From assembly GCA_022796875.1 (NCBI GenBank), contig JAAWJJ010000033.1:1-38308 (forward strand): 38,308 nt of DNA, read 5' to 3'. The notes under the pieces were generated by a model. That model was not told the DNA's origin, did not search any database, and saw nothing but the letters and a program-made list of their open reading frames with translations. Shown here in pieces: positions 24,794 through 33,009 of the stretch. Made by a program: the position numbers and the translations under genes. Position 1 is the first letter of the stretch. Each line of letters begins with the position of its first letter. The stretch comes from Eubacterium sp. Lineage in GTDB: Bacteria > Bacillota > Clostridia > Lachnospirales > Lachnospiraceae.

Positions 24794-25690
24794 TTAAGAA
24801 TCCTTATACTGTTTCCAGTTTGATTTCACAAATTTCATAAACACACGCTCTGCCTGCGACGCATAGGATTCTTTGCGGCGCAGCAGAGTGAAATCGTTTG
24901 GGATATTCATAGGGATGCTTGCCATGTCGTACTGCATACGGTCATTTTCCAGCAGAGGATCTCCCCAGATCGTACACCAGTGGTTTTTGGCGGCAACGTG
25001 CAGCAGCAGGTCGGGCTGATCGGAGGTCATGCGGATTTTCGGAGAGGCGCCCAGCCTGTGAAAGTTTTCCGTTACTGTATGATACAGTTGGAAAGTCGGT
25101 GTAAATAAAACTAAAGGCAGATCAAGGATATCTTCCCATTCAATCAGTTTTTTTTCGGTAAGCGGGTGTTCTTTCGGCAGAATCAGATAATAGTGGCTTT
25201 TGATAAGCGAAAAACAGTCAAATTGGTGGTCGTCCGGATGAACGCCGCATACGATGGCGATATCGGCTGCGCCGATCGCAAGCTGTTCCCTGTAAACGTT
25301 AGAGTCCATTCTGCTGACGGTCAACACGATATCCGGGTAAATCTGTATGAAATCCGTAATCATGTGGTATACGCGCGCCATTCGGTTCCAGGGACCGGAA
25401 ACGGTGATCCGCAGCGGTCCGGACGGATTTCCTTTCAGTTCTTCAATTTTATTTTTGGTAACGTTACATTCATGTAGTATTTTTTTTGCCTGGAAATACA
25501 GTATTTTCCCGGTATCCGTTGGAACGGTGTTTTTGCCTTGACTGTACAGCAGGTCCGTTCCCAGTTCCAATTCCAGTTTTTTGATAATCTTGCTTAAGGC
25601 AGACTGAGTGATATAGCTTTTTTGTGCGGCGGCGGAAAATGTACCGCAGTCTACGATCTGAACAAAATATTCCAACTGTTTGATTTCCAT
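24794..25690 (-). CDS. LysR-family transcriptional regulator
   Basis: A 298-residue regulator. The N-terminal winged helix-turn-helix (1-60) has MEIKQLEYFVQIVDCGTFS, AAQKSYITQSALS and the following linker helix, typical of LysR proteins; residues about 90-295 form the effector-binding domain. The first consistent start is ATG 25690, preceded by a GGGGTGG-type ribosome site; longer in-frame starts upstream would reach into the operator region. It is divergent from the P-loop/oxidoreductase operon, with a 272-bp space between the start codons, the usual layout for a LysR protein controlling its neighbour. The effector is not deducible; a 2-oxoacid or amino-acid signal would make sense. Confidence 0.92.
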   Translation of the reverse strand: MEIKQLEYFVQIVDCGTFSAAAQKSYITQSALSKIIKKLELELGTDLLYSQGKNTVPTDTGKILYFQAKKILHECNVTKNKIEELKGNPSGPLRITVSGPWNRMARVYHMITDFIQIYPDIVLTVSRMDSNVYREQLAIGAADIAIVCGVHPDDHQFDCFSLIKSHYYLILPKEHPLTEKKLIEWEDILDLPLVLFTPTFQLYHTVTENFHRLGASPKIRMTSDQPDLLLHVAAKNHWCTIWGDPLLENDRMQYDMASIPMNIPNDFTLLRRKESYASQAERVFMKFVKSNWKQYKDS

Positions 25691-25784
25691 ACTCTGGCCA
25701 CCCCTGTTTTTATATAAAAGTTTACATTCATTTATGGTAATTCGGATTGTCATTTCTATAATTGTAAGGCATATAGCGGGCATT

Positions 25785-25803
25785 TTCAATAATAGATTAT
25801 GAA
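25785..25803. promoter_or_regulatory. Possible LysR operator
   Basis: TTC-A-ATAAT-AG-ATTAT-GAA is a near-palindrome in the divergent LysR/P-loop spacer, about 95 bp upstream of the LysR start and 160 bp upstream of the P-loop gene. The rest of the spacer is AT-rich; ATGAAA (25869-25874)-18 bp-TATACT (25893-25898) is a weak candidate promoter for the oxidoreductase operon. Confidence 0.35.
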
Positions 25804-25962
25804 ATTAGTCTTTTTTGGCATGGGATAGTACAAAAAATCATTTCACATTTTACAGGTTGTGTATTAAAATGAAACCAGAATCCGTGAAAAAGTATACTTT
25901 TAAAATAGTACATTTTCTGTTTTTGGGAAAAAGTCACAATTGAAGTGCGGAAAGGAAAAAAG

Positions 25963-26688
25963 ATGGAGCAGCCGAAGAAAGAAATCGTTCAAACCGTCCG
26001 CAATTTAATATCCGATAAAAAAAATTTTGTATTCGTCGGAGAAGCCGGCAGCGGCAAAAGCGAGATCGGAATTAATTTTGCGAAATATCTGAAAGAAGCG
26101 GGCGATAAACCGGTACATTTTTTTGATATGGACATGACGAAGCCGTTATTCCGCTCCCGTGACGCTAGGGAATCCATAGAAGCGTTAGGGATCGAATTTC
26201 ATCATGAAAAGCAGTTCATGGACGCGCCGACTCTGGTAGGAGGCGTCAATAAACTGTTAAAGGAAGATTGTTATGTGGTTTTGGATGTGGGCGGAGATCA
26301 TATCGGTGCACGTTCTATCGGCGGATTTGCCCCAAAGATTAACAAGGACGATACGATCGTGTATTATGTGTTGAACGCCTACCGGCCATGGTCGAGCGAT
26401 ATCAACCATATAGATGAAACGCTGGCAAAAATATTGGGCGTATCGCATATACAGTTAGGGAAGCTGCACATGGTGAACAATCCGAATAACGGAATTACAA
26501 CGACCGCGGAAGAATTTCTGGAAGGCTGCAAAAAAATGAGCGAAATGGTATCGCCGTACATTGCCGTGGATTTTGCCTGCGTACAGGAAACGCTGTATGA
26601 AGAAGTCAGAGGTCGGACGGACGCGCCGCTTTTGCCGATTCATCTGTATCTGACCTATCCGTGGCTGAATATGGATGGAAAAAAGTAA
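25963..26688 (+). CDS. P-loop nucleotide-binding protein upstream of the 2-oxoacid oxidoreductase
   Basis: A 241-residue soluble protein with Walker A GEAGSGKS (26-33), a Walker-B-like strand YVVLDVGGD, and later NNPNNG, VDFACVQ and LPIHLYLTYPW segments. The fold looks like a SIMIBI/MinD- or cobQ-type P-loop protein, but I do not recognise a characterised family. ATG 25963 with AAAGG upstream is preferred over GTG 25945. It comes 121 bp before the ferredoxin gene of the oxidoreductase operon and likely shares its transcript. It may load cofactor or metal, or sense nucleotides for that enzyme; this is inference from position only. Confidence 0.75.
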   Translation: MEQPKKEIVQTVRNLISDKKNFVFVGEAGSGKSEIGINFAKYLKEAGDKPVHFFDMDMTKPLFRSRDARESIEALGIEFHHEKQFMDAPTLVGGVNKLLKEDCYVVLDVGGDHIGARSIGGFAPKINKDDTIVYYVLNAYRPWSSDINHIDETLAKILGVSHIQLGKLHMVNNPNNGITTTAEEFLEGCKKMSEMVSPYIAVDFACVQETLYEEVRGRTDAPLLPIHLYLTYPWLNMDGKK

Positions 26689-26696
26689 CGGCCAAA

Positions 26697-26751
26697 TAAC
26701 AACAAAGAAACAATGAAGCAACATTGAAGTAACAACAAAGAAACAATAAAG
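26697..26751 (+). repeat. Five tandem 11-bp A-rich repeats
   Basis: TAACAACAAAG, AAACAATGAAG, CAACATTGAAG, TAACAACAAAG and AAACAATAAAG lie end to end, and a sixth begins TAACAACC. They fill the spacer between the P-loop gene and the ferredoxin gene. The consensus is unstructured and purine/A-rich, perhaps just slippage, perhaps an unfolded mRNA spacer. Confidence 0.85.
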
Positions 26752-26809
26752 TAACAACCGTATACAACGGTAAAACAAGGTATTATATGGAGAGGAGGAT
26801 TTGATCGAA

Positions 26810-27013
26810 ATGGCGAAAATTGAGGTTAAATCAGAACGTTGCAAGAGTTGCCAGTATTGTATTAAGTTTTGCCCGAAAGATGTATTAGCGATAGGGGAAA
26901 ATGTAAATTCAAAAGGCTACGAGTATGTTGTACCTGTAAATATGGAAAATTGCATTGCCTGTTGTATGTGTGCGCGCATATGCCCGGATGGTGCGATTGA
27001 GGTATACAAATAA
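26810..27013 (+). CDS. 2[4Fe-4S] ferredoxin subunit (delta) of 2-oxoacid:ferredoxin oxidoreductase
   Basis: A 67-residue iron-sulfur subunit that carries electrons from the catalytic subunits to ferredoxin. It has two full CxxCxxCxxxCP motifs, cysteines 11/14/17/21 and 48/51/54/58. ATG 26810 is 10 bp after GAGGAGGA; the TTG at 26801 would be touching the ribosome site. First of four closely spaced genes (delta, alpha, beta, gamma, gaps 12-15 bp), the typical KorDABC/VorDABC-like set. Confidence 0.94.
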   Translation: MAKIEVKSERCKSCQYCIKFCPKDVLAIGENVNSKGYEYVVPVNMENCIACCMCARICPDGAIEVYK

Positions 27014-27028
27014 GGAGGGTGAAAGAAA

Positions 27029-28108
27029 ATGGCAAGAGTATTTATGAAAGGCTGTGAAGCGATTGCGGAGGCGGCAGTCAGGGCAGGATGCAGATTTTTC
27101 GCCGGATATCCGATCACACCACAGAATGAAATTCCGGAATATTTTGCAAGAAGGCTGCCGGAAGTAGGCGGCACGTTTGTACAGGGTGAATCAGAAGTAG
27201 CGTCCGTAAATATGGTTTACGGAGCGGCATCTACCGGAACAAGATCCATGACGTCCTCTTCCAGCCCGGGAATCGCATTAAAGAGCGAAGGCATTTCCTA
27301 CTGCGCGGCGGCGCGTATTCCGATGGTGTATGCGAATATTTCCAGAGGAGGCCCTGGCGTAGGAGCAATCCAGCCGGCACAGCAGGATTATTTTCAGGCG
27401 ACAAAAGCTTCCGGGAACGGCGGGTTTGAAATGATCGTCCTGGCGCCGTCTACGGTTCAGGAAGCGGTTGATATGACATACGAAGCGTTTGATTTAGCAG
27501 ACAGGGACAGAAACCCGGTACTTATTCTGGCGGACGGCGTAATCGGTACGATGATGGAGCCGGTAGAACTTCCGGAGATGAAACCGGAAGAAGAAGTTGC
27601 CGCTATAAAAGAGGGGAAAAAAGATTGGGCCTGTATCGGCCACAAACTGGATTATGCGAACCGCTCCTGGATTCAGCCAGGACAATGGGATACGCATGAA
27701 ATGCAGAGATGGAATGAAGATGCCGCGGCGTTGTATGCTTCCTGGGAAAAAGATGTGCGGGCAGAGGAGTTTATGCTGGAAGATGCGGAAGTGGTAATCA
27801 CCGCATACGGCATTTCCGGCCGAATTGCACATTCCGTAGTGGAAACGCTGCGCAAAGATGGGATAAAAGCAGGGTTGATCCGTCCGATCACAGTTCATCC
27901 GTTCCCGTATAAATCATACGACCATATTAATTACAGCAAATGCAAAGCGATTTTAGATGTCGAAATGTCTATACCGGCACAGTTTTTACATGATGTGGAA
28001 CTTGGCGTAAAAGAAAGGTGTACGATCGAAACCTGCCTGTGCTCAGGCGGAAATATTATGGATAAAGAATCAATCTTAAACGCCGTAAAGAAGATTGTGG
28101 GAAGATAG
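27029..28108 (+). CDS. 2-oxoacid:ferredoxin oxidoreductase, alpha subunit
   Basis: The pyrimidine-binding/transketolase-like subunit of an enzyme that oxidatively decarboxylates a 2-oxoacid (2-oxoglutarate or branched-chain 2-oxoacids) to its acyl-CoA with reduction of ferredoxin. The 359-residue sequence has GYPITPQNEIPEYFA, QGESEVASVNMVYGAA, TSSSSPGIALKSEG and the domain II/III region with RPITVHPFPY. Substrate choice between Kor and Vor cannot be fixed by eye; branched-chain types (VorB) are common in this arrangement. ATG 27029 follows AAGGAGGGTGAAAGAAA. Confidence 0.93.
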   Translation: MARVFMKGCEAIAEAAVRAGCRFFAGYPITPQNEIPEYFARRLPEVGGTFVQGESEVASVNMVYGAASTGTRSMTSSSSPGIALKSEGISYCAAARIPMVYANISRGGPGVGAIQPAQQDYFQATKASGNGGFEMIVLAPSTVQEAVDMTYEAFDLADRDRNPVLILADGVIGTMMEPVELPEMKPEEEVAAIKEGKKDWACIGHKLDYANRSWIQPGQWDTHEMQRWNEDAAALYASWEKDVRAEEFMLEDAEVVITAYGISGRIAHSVVETLRKDGIKAGLIRPITVHPFPYKSYDHINYSKCKAILDVEMSIPAQFLHDVELGVKERCTIETCLCSGGNIMDKESILNAVKKIVGR

Positions 28109-28122
28109 GAGGGAGAACGCTC

Positions 28123-28860
28123 ATGGAACAGATTTATGCAAGAACAAAAACGATCCAGGAGGACAAAGTTTCCGGCTTCTGCCCGGGCTGTATGCACAGT
28201 ACCGTCATTAAACTGATCGGTGAAGTGTTAGAAGAAATGGATCTGGTGGAAAAAGCGGTCTGTATTACAGGTATCGGATGCTGCGGATTACATATGGACT
28301 ATATTGCTTACGATACGATTACCGCTGCGCACGGCCGTGCCTGCGCGGTAGCGACGGGAATGAAAAGAGCAAATCCGGATACGCTGTTATTCACCTATCA
28401 GGGCGACGGCGATTTTGCTTCGATCGGCCTTGCGGAAAGTATTTCCGCTGCAAACCGCGGTGAAAATATTACGGTAATTTTTATCAATAACGGTATTTAC
28501 GGTATGACGGGCGGACAGATGGCTCCGACGACGCTGATCGGCATGAAAGCTTCTACGGCCCCAAAAGGACGTATTGCCGAGGAGCATGGTTATCCGATGC
28601 ACATGTGCGAAATTTTAAATCAGCTGACGGCTCCGGCATATTTAGAAAGAACAAGCTGCAATACGCCGCAGAATGTGATTAAGACAAAAAAAGCAATTAA
28701 AAAGGCTTTCCAGAACCAGATCGACGGCAAAGGGTTTTCCATGGTGGAAATCGTAACGAGCTGCCCGACAAACTGGGGATTAGAACCGCTGGCGGCTCTG
28801 GATTTCATCGAAGAAAAGATGCTTCCTGAATTTCCGTTAGGCGTAATCAGGGATAAATAG
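28123..28860 (+). CDS. 2-oxoacid:ferredoxin oxidoreductase, beta subunit (TPP-binding)
   Basis: The thiamine-diphosphate subunit, 245 residues. The TPP/Mg motif is GDGDFASIG followed by the NN pair in FINNGIYGMTGGQ. Likely proximal [4Fe-4S] ligands are the cysteines in FCPGCMHS and GIGCCG. AGGAGGGAGAACGCTC precedes the ATG; 14 bp after the alpha gene. The end of the protein (LDFIEEKMLPEFPLGVIRD) fits family length. Confidence 0.93.
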   Translation: MEQIYARTKTIQEDKVSGFCPGCMHSTVIKLIGEVLEEMDLVEKAVCITGIGCCGLHMDYIAYDTITAAHGRACAVATGMKRANPDTLLFTYQGDGDFASIGLAESISAANRGENITVIFINNGIYGMTGGQMAPTTLIGMKASTAPKGRIAEEHGYPMHMCEILNQLTAPAYLERTSCNTPQNVIKTKKAIKKAFQNQIDGKGFSMVEIVTSCPTNWGLEPLAALDFIEEKMLPEFPLGVIRDK

Positions 28861-28872
28861 GAGGAGGAGAAT

Positions 28873-29430
28873 ATGGAAACAAATTTATGTGTAGCCGGAT
28901 TCGGCGGACAGGGCGTCATGACACTGGGCAAATTTTTGGCTTCCGCCACCTGTGATTCCACGGATAAAAACGTAACGTTCTTCCCGTCCTACGGCGCGGA
29001 ACAGCGCGGGGGTACGGCAAACTGCTTCGTCGTGATTTCCGACGATATGGTAGGCGCGCCTTTGGGAAATGTCATGGACGATTTGATCGTCATGAACGGC
29101 CCGTCTTTGAACAAATTTATCGGTACGTTAAAACCGGGCGGAAACCTGTTTATCAACAGCTCTATCGTATCTGACCAGATTGACAGGGATGACGTAACAC
29201 TGATCAAAGCGCCGGTGACAGAAATGGCGCTGGAAATGGGCAACGCCAAAGTCCTGAATGTCATTATGCTGGGCGTATATGTCGGTTATACCGAAGTAGT
29301 GCCTCCGGAAGTGGTATGGAATACGATAGAACATAAACTGGGCAAAAAACCGAAACTGCTTCCGCTGAATAAAGAAGCGTTTGAAAAAGGATTAGAGATT
29401 GGGCGTTCGCAGCGGTCAAACACCCCGTAA
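28873..29430 (+). CDS. 2-oxoacid:ferredoxin oxidoreductase, gamma subunit
   Basis: The 185-residue gamma (POR/KOR catalytic-gamma type) subunit, beginning with CVAGFGGQGVMTLGKFLA and containing PSYGAEQRGGTANC and the GVYVGYTEVVPPE region, all typical. AGGAGGAGGAGAAT precedes the ATG. The last residues, RSQRSNTP, are encoded by the left arm of a stem-loop (29414-29452) that contains the TAA stop; the homologous core appears to end at about KGLEIG, so the tail may have been supplied by an inserted repeat. Last gene of the operon. Confidence 0.92.
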   Translation: METNLCVAGFGGQGVMTLGKFLASATCDSTDKNVTFFPSYGAEQRGGTANCFVVISDDMVGAPLGNVMDDLIVMNGPSLNKFIGTLKPGGNLFINSSIVSDQIDRDDVTLIKAPVTEMALEMGNAKVLNVIMLGVYVGYTEVVPPEVVWNTIEHKLGKKPKLLPLNKEAFEKGLEIGRSQRSNTP

Positions 29431-29538
29431 AAAGGTAACGGGGCATTTGACCCCCGCGGTATCTACACTTTATTTCGGTCGGTGCTAAACGAACATCCCC
29501 CGGATGTTCAGCACCGTCAAATATCCATGTAAACATGG
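29414..29538. repeat. Three consecutive stem-loops at the end of the oxidoreductase operon
   Basis: Stem 1: GGTCAAA+CCCCGT (29414-29428) with ACGGGG+TTTGACC (29438-29452), spanning the gamma-subunit stop. Stem 2: CGGTGCT (29480-29486) and GAACATCC (29491-29498) with GGATGTTC (29502-29509) and AGCACCG (29510-29516). Stem 3: CCATGT (29525-29530) with ACATGG (29533-29538). None has a proper T tract. The cluster looks like a dispersed, structured intergenic repeat that invaded the operon end. Confidence 0.6.
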
Positions 29539-29616
29539 CTATTTTCCTCATTACTCGCGGAAACAGGTAAAAATTAGAATTTAGGTGGTATTCTCTGGCA
29601 GGGAATTAACATAAGG

Positions 29617-29671
29617 AAAGGGGTTTTTATCCGCGGCATATAAGGCCGTGGATGAGGCCTTTTTTCTTTTT
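29617..29671 (+). terminator. Intrinsic terminator before the second two-component operon
   Basis: ATCCGCGGC (29629-29637) pairs with GCCGTGGAT (29645-29653), outer AAAGG (29617-29621) with CCTTT (29658-29662), followed by a T-rich tract to 29671. It probably ends the oxidoreductase transcript. Confidence 0.8.
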
Positions 29672-29726
29672 GCGTTACGGTTCGGCAGCCGGATCCCGCA
29701 AAATAGAAAAACAATTTCTCCATATC

Positions 29727-29758
29727 CTATACAAGTATGATACAATTTTTTTGTATAG
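29727..29758. promoter_or_regulatory. Promoter with inverted repeat upstream of the VanRS-like operon
   Basis: CTATACAA (29727-29734) and TTGTATAG (29751-29758) form a perfect 8-bp inverted repeat enclosing TG-A-TACAAT (29738-29746), an extended -10 sequence. The arrangement suggests an activator- or self-controlled promoter. The start would be near 29753, about 28 nt before the regulator ATG. Confidence 0.5.
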
Positions 29759-29780
29759 TTCAGGAACGGGAGTGATACAG

Positions 29781-30443
29781 ATGGATAAAATATTAATTGT
29801 AGAAGATGAGGAACCGATTGCGCGATTGATTGAAATGAATCTGAAACGCGCAGGATATAGTTGTGAGGTAGCCTTTGACGGCATGACAGGAGCGGACAAG
29901 CTGGAGCAGAATACGTATGATTTGTGCCTGTTTGATATCATGCTGCCGGGAGCGGACGGGTATGAACTGCTGGAATACGCCAAAAGCATGGATATTCCGG
30001 TCATTTTTCTGACGGCAAAAGGGGAAACGTATGACAAAGTGAAAGGACTGCGGGCCGGCGCCGATGATTATATTACAAAACCGTTTGAAGTAATAGAATT
30101 GCTGGCAAGAATTGAAAATGTGCTGCGGCGGTTCCACAAAATCGGAAATGAAACGGAAACCGCGGGACTTTCCATTAACAGCGCGTCGCGTACCGTCACA
30201 AAAGACGGCAGGCGTATTGACCTGACCTGCAAAGAGTTTGATTTGCTGCAGCTTTTTGTGCGAAATCCGGGAGTAGCGCTGTACCGTGAAATGATTTATG
30301 AACAGGTATGGCACAATCCTTATATGGGAGAGAGCCGTACGGTAGATTTGCATGTACAGAGGCTGCGGAAAAAAACCGGCCTGGAAGACAGAATCGAAGC
30401 GGTCTATAAGGTTGGCTACCGTTTTCGGGGAGATAAAGAATGA
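29781..30443 (+). CDS. OmpR/PhoB-family response regulator (VanR-like)
   Basis: A 220-residue regulator. The receiver domain has the acidic pair at E8-D9, phospho-acceptor D52 in CLFDIMLPG, LTAKGE and the KPFE lysine; the winged helix (about 125-218) ends in RTVDLHVQRLRKK and VYKVGYRF. ATG 29781 has GGGAG upstream. Its stop overlaps the kinase start as ATGA (30440-30443), so the pair is translationally coupled. The kinase, an unknown anchored protein and a VanY-like peptidase follow, which resembles the vanR/vanS/vanY layout, though no resistance ligase is present. Confidence 0.94.
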   Translation: MDKILIVEDEEPIARLIEMNLKRAGYSCEVAFDGMTGADKLEQNTYDLCLFDIMLPGADGYELLEYAKSMDIPVIFLTAKGETYDKVKGLRAGADDYITKPFEVIELLARIENVLRRFHKIGNETETAGLSINSASRTVTKDGRRIDLTCKEFDLLQLFVRNPGVALYREMIYEQVWHNPYMGESRTVDLHVQRLRKKTGLEDRIEAVYKVGYRFRGDKE

Positions 30444-31942
30444 AAATTATGGAAAAGCTGTTCCAGACAGTGATCTGCCTGGTAATGGTGTTGTTTGCCA
30501 TATTCGGAAATATTCTGTTTATTGCATCTTTTCAAAACAGCCTGCAGCAGGAAACGGAACGCGGGCTCGAAGAAATTAAAATGCTGCAGTACGCCTTAAG
30601 CGCTTCTTTAAACGGCCTGCCGGAACAGTATAAAGCGGTGGACACGGCTGTCGGTGAAATTGCCGTTACGATAAAGTCCAGTATGCAGACCGCAGATACC
30701 GATTTTATGATCTTTAATGAAGACAGGGAAAAAATATACGAAACAAAGAATCATCTGCAATGGAGTTTATTGCAGAATCTGGAAGAGGCTGATTTCTCGG
30801 AAAATTTCAAACAGGTCTACGGATATGAATTAAATAACGGGAACGGTATCTGGCAGATTTCGAAAAGGGATAACGAGCATTACATGGAAGCCGTCGTAGC
30901 GGTGAAAAGCCCGCAGAATGTGTATTATCTGGAGATGCAGCGAAACATAGAAGCAATATACAAAAACAGGGGGGACCTGATGCGTCAGTATTTTTGGATA
31001 TTGCTGCTTACGCTTGCCGCAGGGGCTATCGTTGCGTTTTGGATTGCATTCCAGTTTACGCGGCCAATCCACCATCTGTCAAAAGTGACGAAAGATTTTG
31101 CGGGTGGAAATTATGCCAGCCGTGTCGAAGTCAGCGGAAATGATGAAATGACGCAGTTAATGAGTGATTTTAATACGATGGCGTCGCAGTTGGAACAGAA
31201 TATCTGGCAGTTAGAAGATGCGGCGCGCCGCCAGGAAGAATTTACAGGGGCATTTGCCCATGAATTAAAAACGCCGCTTACCTCCGTAATCGGATATTCG
31301 GAAATGCTGCGTTCACTGAAACTCAGCGAGGAAGAGCAGATTTTGTCTGCGGATACGATCTATCAACAGGGGAAAAGGCTGGAGCGCCTGTCGCAGAAAA
31401 TGCTCGAACTGGTCAGTATCGGGAAACAGAAAATAGATTTTAAAGAAATTGAGGCCGCAGAGTTATTCGAGGAAGTGGAGTTGTTCGTACGGACGCTTTT
31501 AAAACAAAAAGAGATTGGACTGCACGTATCCGTGGAGGACGGAACGATATGGGGGGACGGCGACCTGTTATGTTCGCTGTTCGGAAACCTGATCGAGAAC
31601 GCGGCAAAAGCAAGTAAAAAAGGATCGGTGATAGAACTGACAGGCCAAAACGGTGATGAGGGTTACATCGTTCGCGTGCAGGATCATGGATGCGGTATGA
31701 AAGCGGAAGAAATAGATAAAATTACAGAAGCTTTTTATCGGATTGACAAATCGAGAGCCAGAAAAGAAGGGGGAACAGGACTGGGGATGGCTCTTTGCGA
31801 CAGAATCGTTTTTCTGCATGGGGCAGCCTGGAAAATAGAAAGTGCAGAACGGGAGGGAACAAGGGTTACCGTCCGGTTTGAAAAAAGGGGGACGGCAGGT
31901 ACACAGGAGTTATCGTCTGGCTTACAAAGAGGGGGACGGTAG
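30440..31942 (+). CDS. Sensor histidine kinase (VanS-like)
   Basis: A 500-residue classic sensor kinase: membrane segment 1 (about 9-31), an extracytoplasmic sensor of about 150 residues, membrane segment 2 (about 182-204), HAMP domain (about 205-258), HisKA with phospho-acceptor H274 in FAHELKTPLTS, and the ATPase domain with N-box LIENAAKAS, DHGCGM and GGTGLGMALCD. All catalytic boxes are present. It overlaps the regulator gene by 4 bp and ends flush with the next start. The signal is probably a cell-wall state, inferred from the downstream D,D-carboxypeptidase. Confidence 0.94.
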   Translation: MKIMEKLFQTVICLVMVLFAIFGNILFIASFQNSLQQETERGLEEIKMLQYALSASLNGLPEQYKAVDTAVGEIAVTIKSSMQTADTDFMIFNEDREKIYETKNHLQWSLLQNLEEADFSENFKQVYGYELNNGNGIWQISKRDNEHYMEAVVAVKSPQNVYYLEMQRNIEAIYKNRGDLMRQYFWILLLTLAAGAIVAFWIAFQFTRPIHHLSKVTKDFAGGNYASRVEVSGNDEMTQLMSDFNTMASQLEQNIWQLEDAARRQEEFTGAFAHELKTPLTSVIGYSEMLRSLKLSEEEQILSADTIYQQGKRLERLSQKMLELVSIGKQKIDFKEIEAAELFEEVELFVRTLLKQKEIGLHVSVEDGTIWGDGDLLCSLFGNLIENAAKASKKGSVIELTGQNGDEGYIVRVQDHGCGMKAEEIDKITEAFYRIDKSRARKEGGTGLGMALCDRIVFLHGAAWKIESAEREGTRVTVRFEKRGTAGTQELSSGLQRGGR

Positions 31943-32938
31943 ATGAATAATACAAAAGTATGGTTAAAAAGGATGATGCGTATTTTGCTGCTGCTTGCCG
32001 CGATCGTGTTTTCCCTCGTTTTGCCGTGGCTGTGGCAGGGCAGTTATGACGCCAGGATAGAAAACAAGCTGAAAAAATTTTCCGCAAATGTAACGACTTA
32101 TCAGATGCAGTACAAGTCCTTTACGCAGAAAATGGAAATGATGTCGGCCTGCGAAGCGTATGGAATCGAACTGGAAACGCTCGCCGTAGAGGATTATGCC
32201 GAGGTGATGAGTGCCCAACAACTGGCAAAGATTGTCCGGGAACAGCTGCAGGAACTGGAAGAATGTATAGAATTTTACGATTTCCCTGTGGAAAAGATTA
32301 CGGCCGAAACGATGCAGAAACGGGTAAAGTACGTAATGTATACGCTCACGGATAAAATCAATATCAGCGGAATTGATTACTGGGAAGTCACTTATCAGAC
32401 CGATGATTTTGAAATTTCGCTGAAACTGGACAGCGAGTTTTTCAAAATATACGGACTGCAGGTAAACGCCGGTTCCATATATAAAGAGGACTGGAAACTA
32501 TGGGATTATTATCTGGTAGATGACGTTTATGCAGAACTGCCGTCCGCCAAAAACACGTGGGCATATCAGGTCAGCGATCTTTATAATGTTATGATGTCTG
32601 GTCTGGTTTCTTACTGGGAACTAAATGATGCCGCATACGGTTACGTAGATTTGAAAGACGACGCGGATGATGCGGATGCCCTGGATGAAATGTTTATCGG
32701 AATAATTGAATTTTACGAAAACGTGGACTGGGAAGCGCTGACAGGGCAGACGGACGGAGAAGAGGAAGATGCCGGATCTGATGCCAATGCAGATATTGAC
32801 GAGGCATATACGGATAAATATGAGGACAAATATGGCAACCAGACATATGGGGATGATAAGGAAGCCGTCTTCGGTTCGATGCATGTACAGATGAAATTAT
32901 ATAAAGACATGGGATTTTGCCTGGATATACAAAAATGA
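31943..32938 (+). CDS. Unknown membrane-anchored extracytoplasmic protein in the VanRS/VanY-like operon
   Basis: Family not recognised. The 331-residue protein has a basic N-terminus and one hydrophobic segment (about 11-31, LLLLAAIVFSLVLPWLW), so it should be a signal-anchored or secreted protein. The core (about 40-245) is mixed alpha/beta and rich in tyrosine, aspartate and glutamate; a strongly acidic, low-complexity stretch (about 250-305, many D/E/Y) precedes a final structured-looking KEAVFGSMHVQMKLYKDMGF. Its ATG directly follows the kinase stop with no gap, so its translation is tied to the kinase. It may be an accessory sensor or a partner of the peptidase. Confidence 0.8.
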   Translation: MNNTKVWLKRMMRILLLLAAIVFSLVLPWLWQGSYDARIENKLKKFSANVTTYQMQYKSFTQKMEMMSACEAYGIELETLAVEDYAEVMSAQQLAKIVREQLQELEECIEFYDFPVEKITAETMQKRVKYVMYTLTDKINISGIDYWEVTYQTDDFEISLKLDSEFFKIYGLQVNAGSIYKEDWKLWDYYLVDDVYAELPSAKNTWAYQVSDLYNVMMSGLVSYWELNDAAYGYVDLKDDADDADALDEMFIGIIEFYENVDWEALTGQTDGEEEDAGSDANADIDEAYTDKYEDKYGNQTYGDDKEAVFGSMHVQMKLYKDMGFCLDIQK

Positions 32939-33009
32939 TGCATATATGAACAGGTTTTGATACAGCAGTACCGTATCCTGTATTTGAGAAATTCAAAGGA
33001 GGAAACGGT

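Noticed and set aside
26697-26751. Possible CRISPR array
   Set aside because: Units are 11 bp and contiguous with no spacers, and no cas genes are present.
29264-29551. 95-codon minus-strand ORF over the operon-end stem-loops
   Set aside because: It runs from the gamma-subunit antisense into the hairpin cluster; no domain or ribosome site that I can see.
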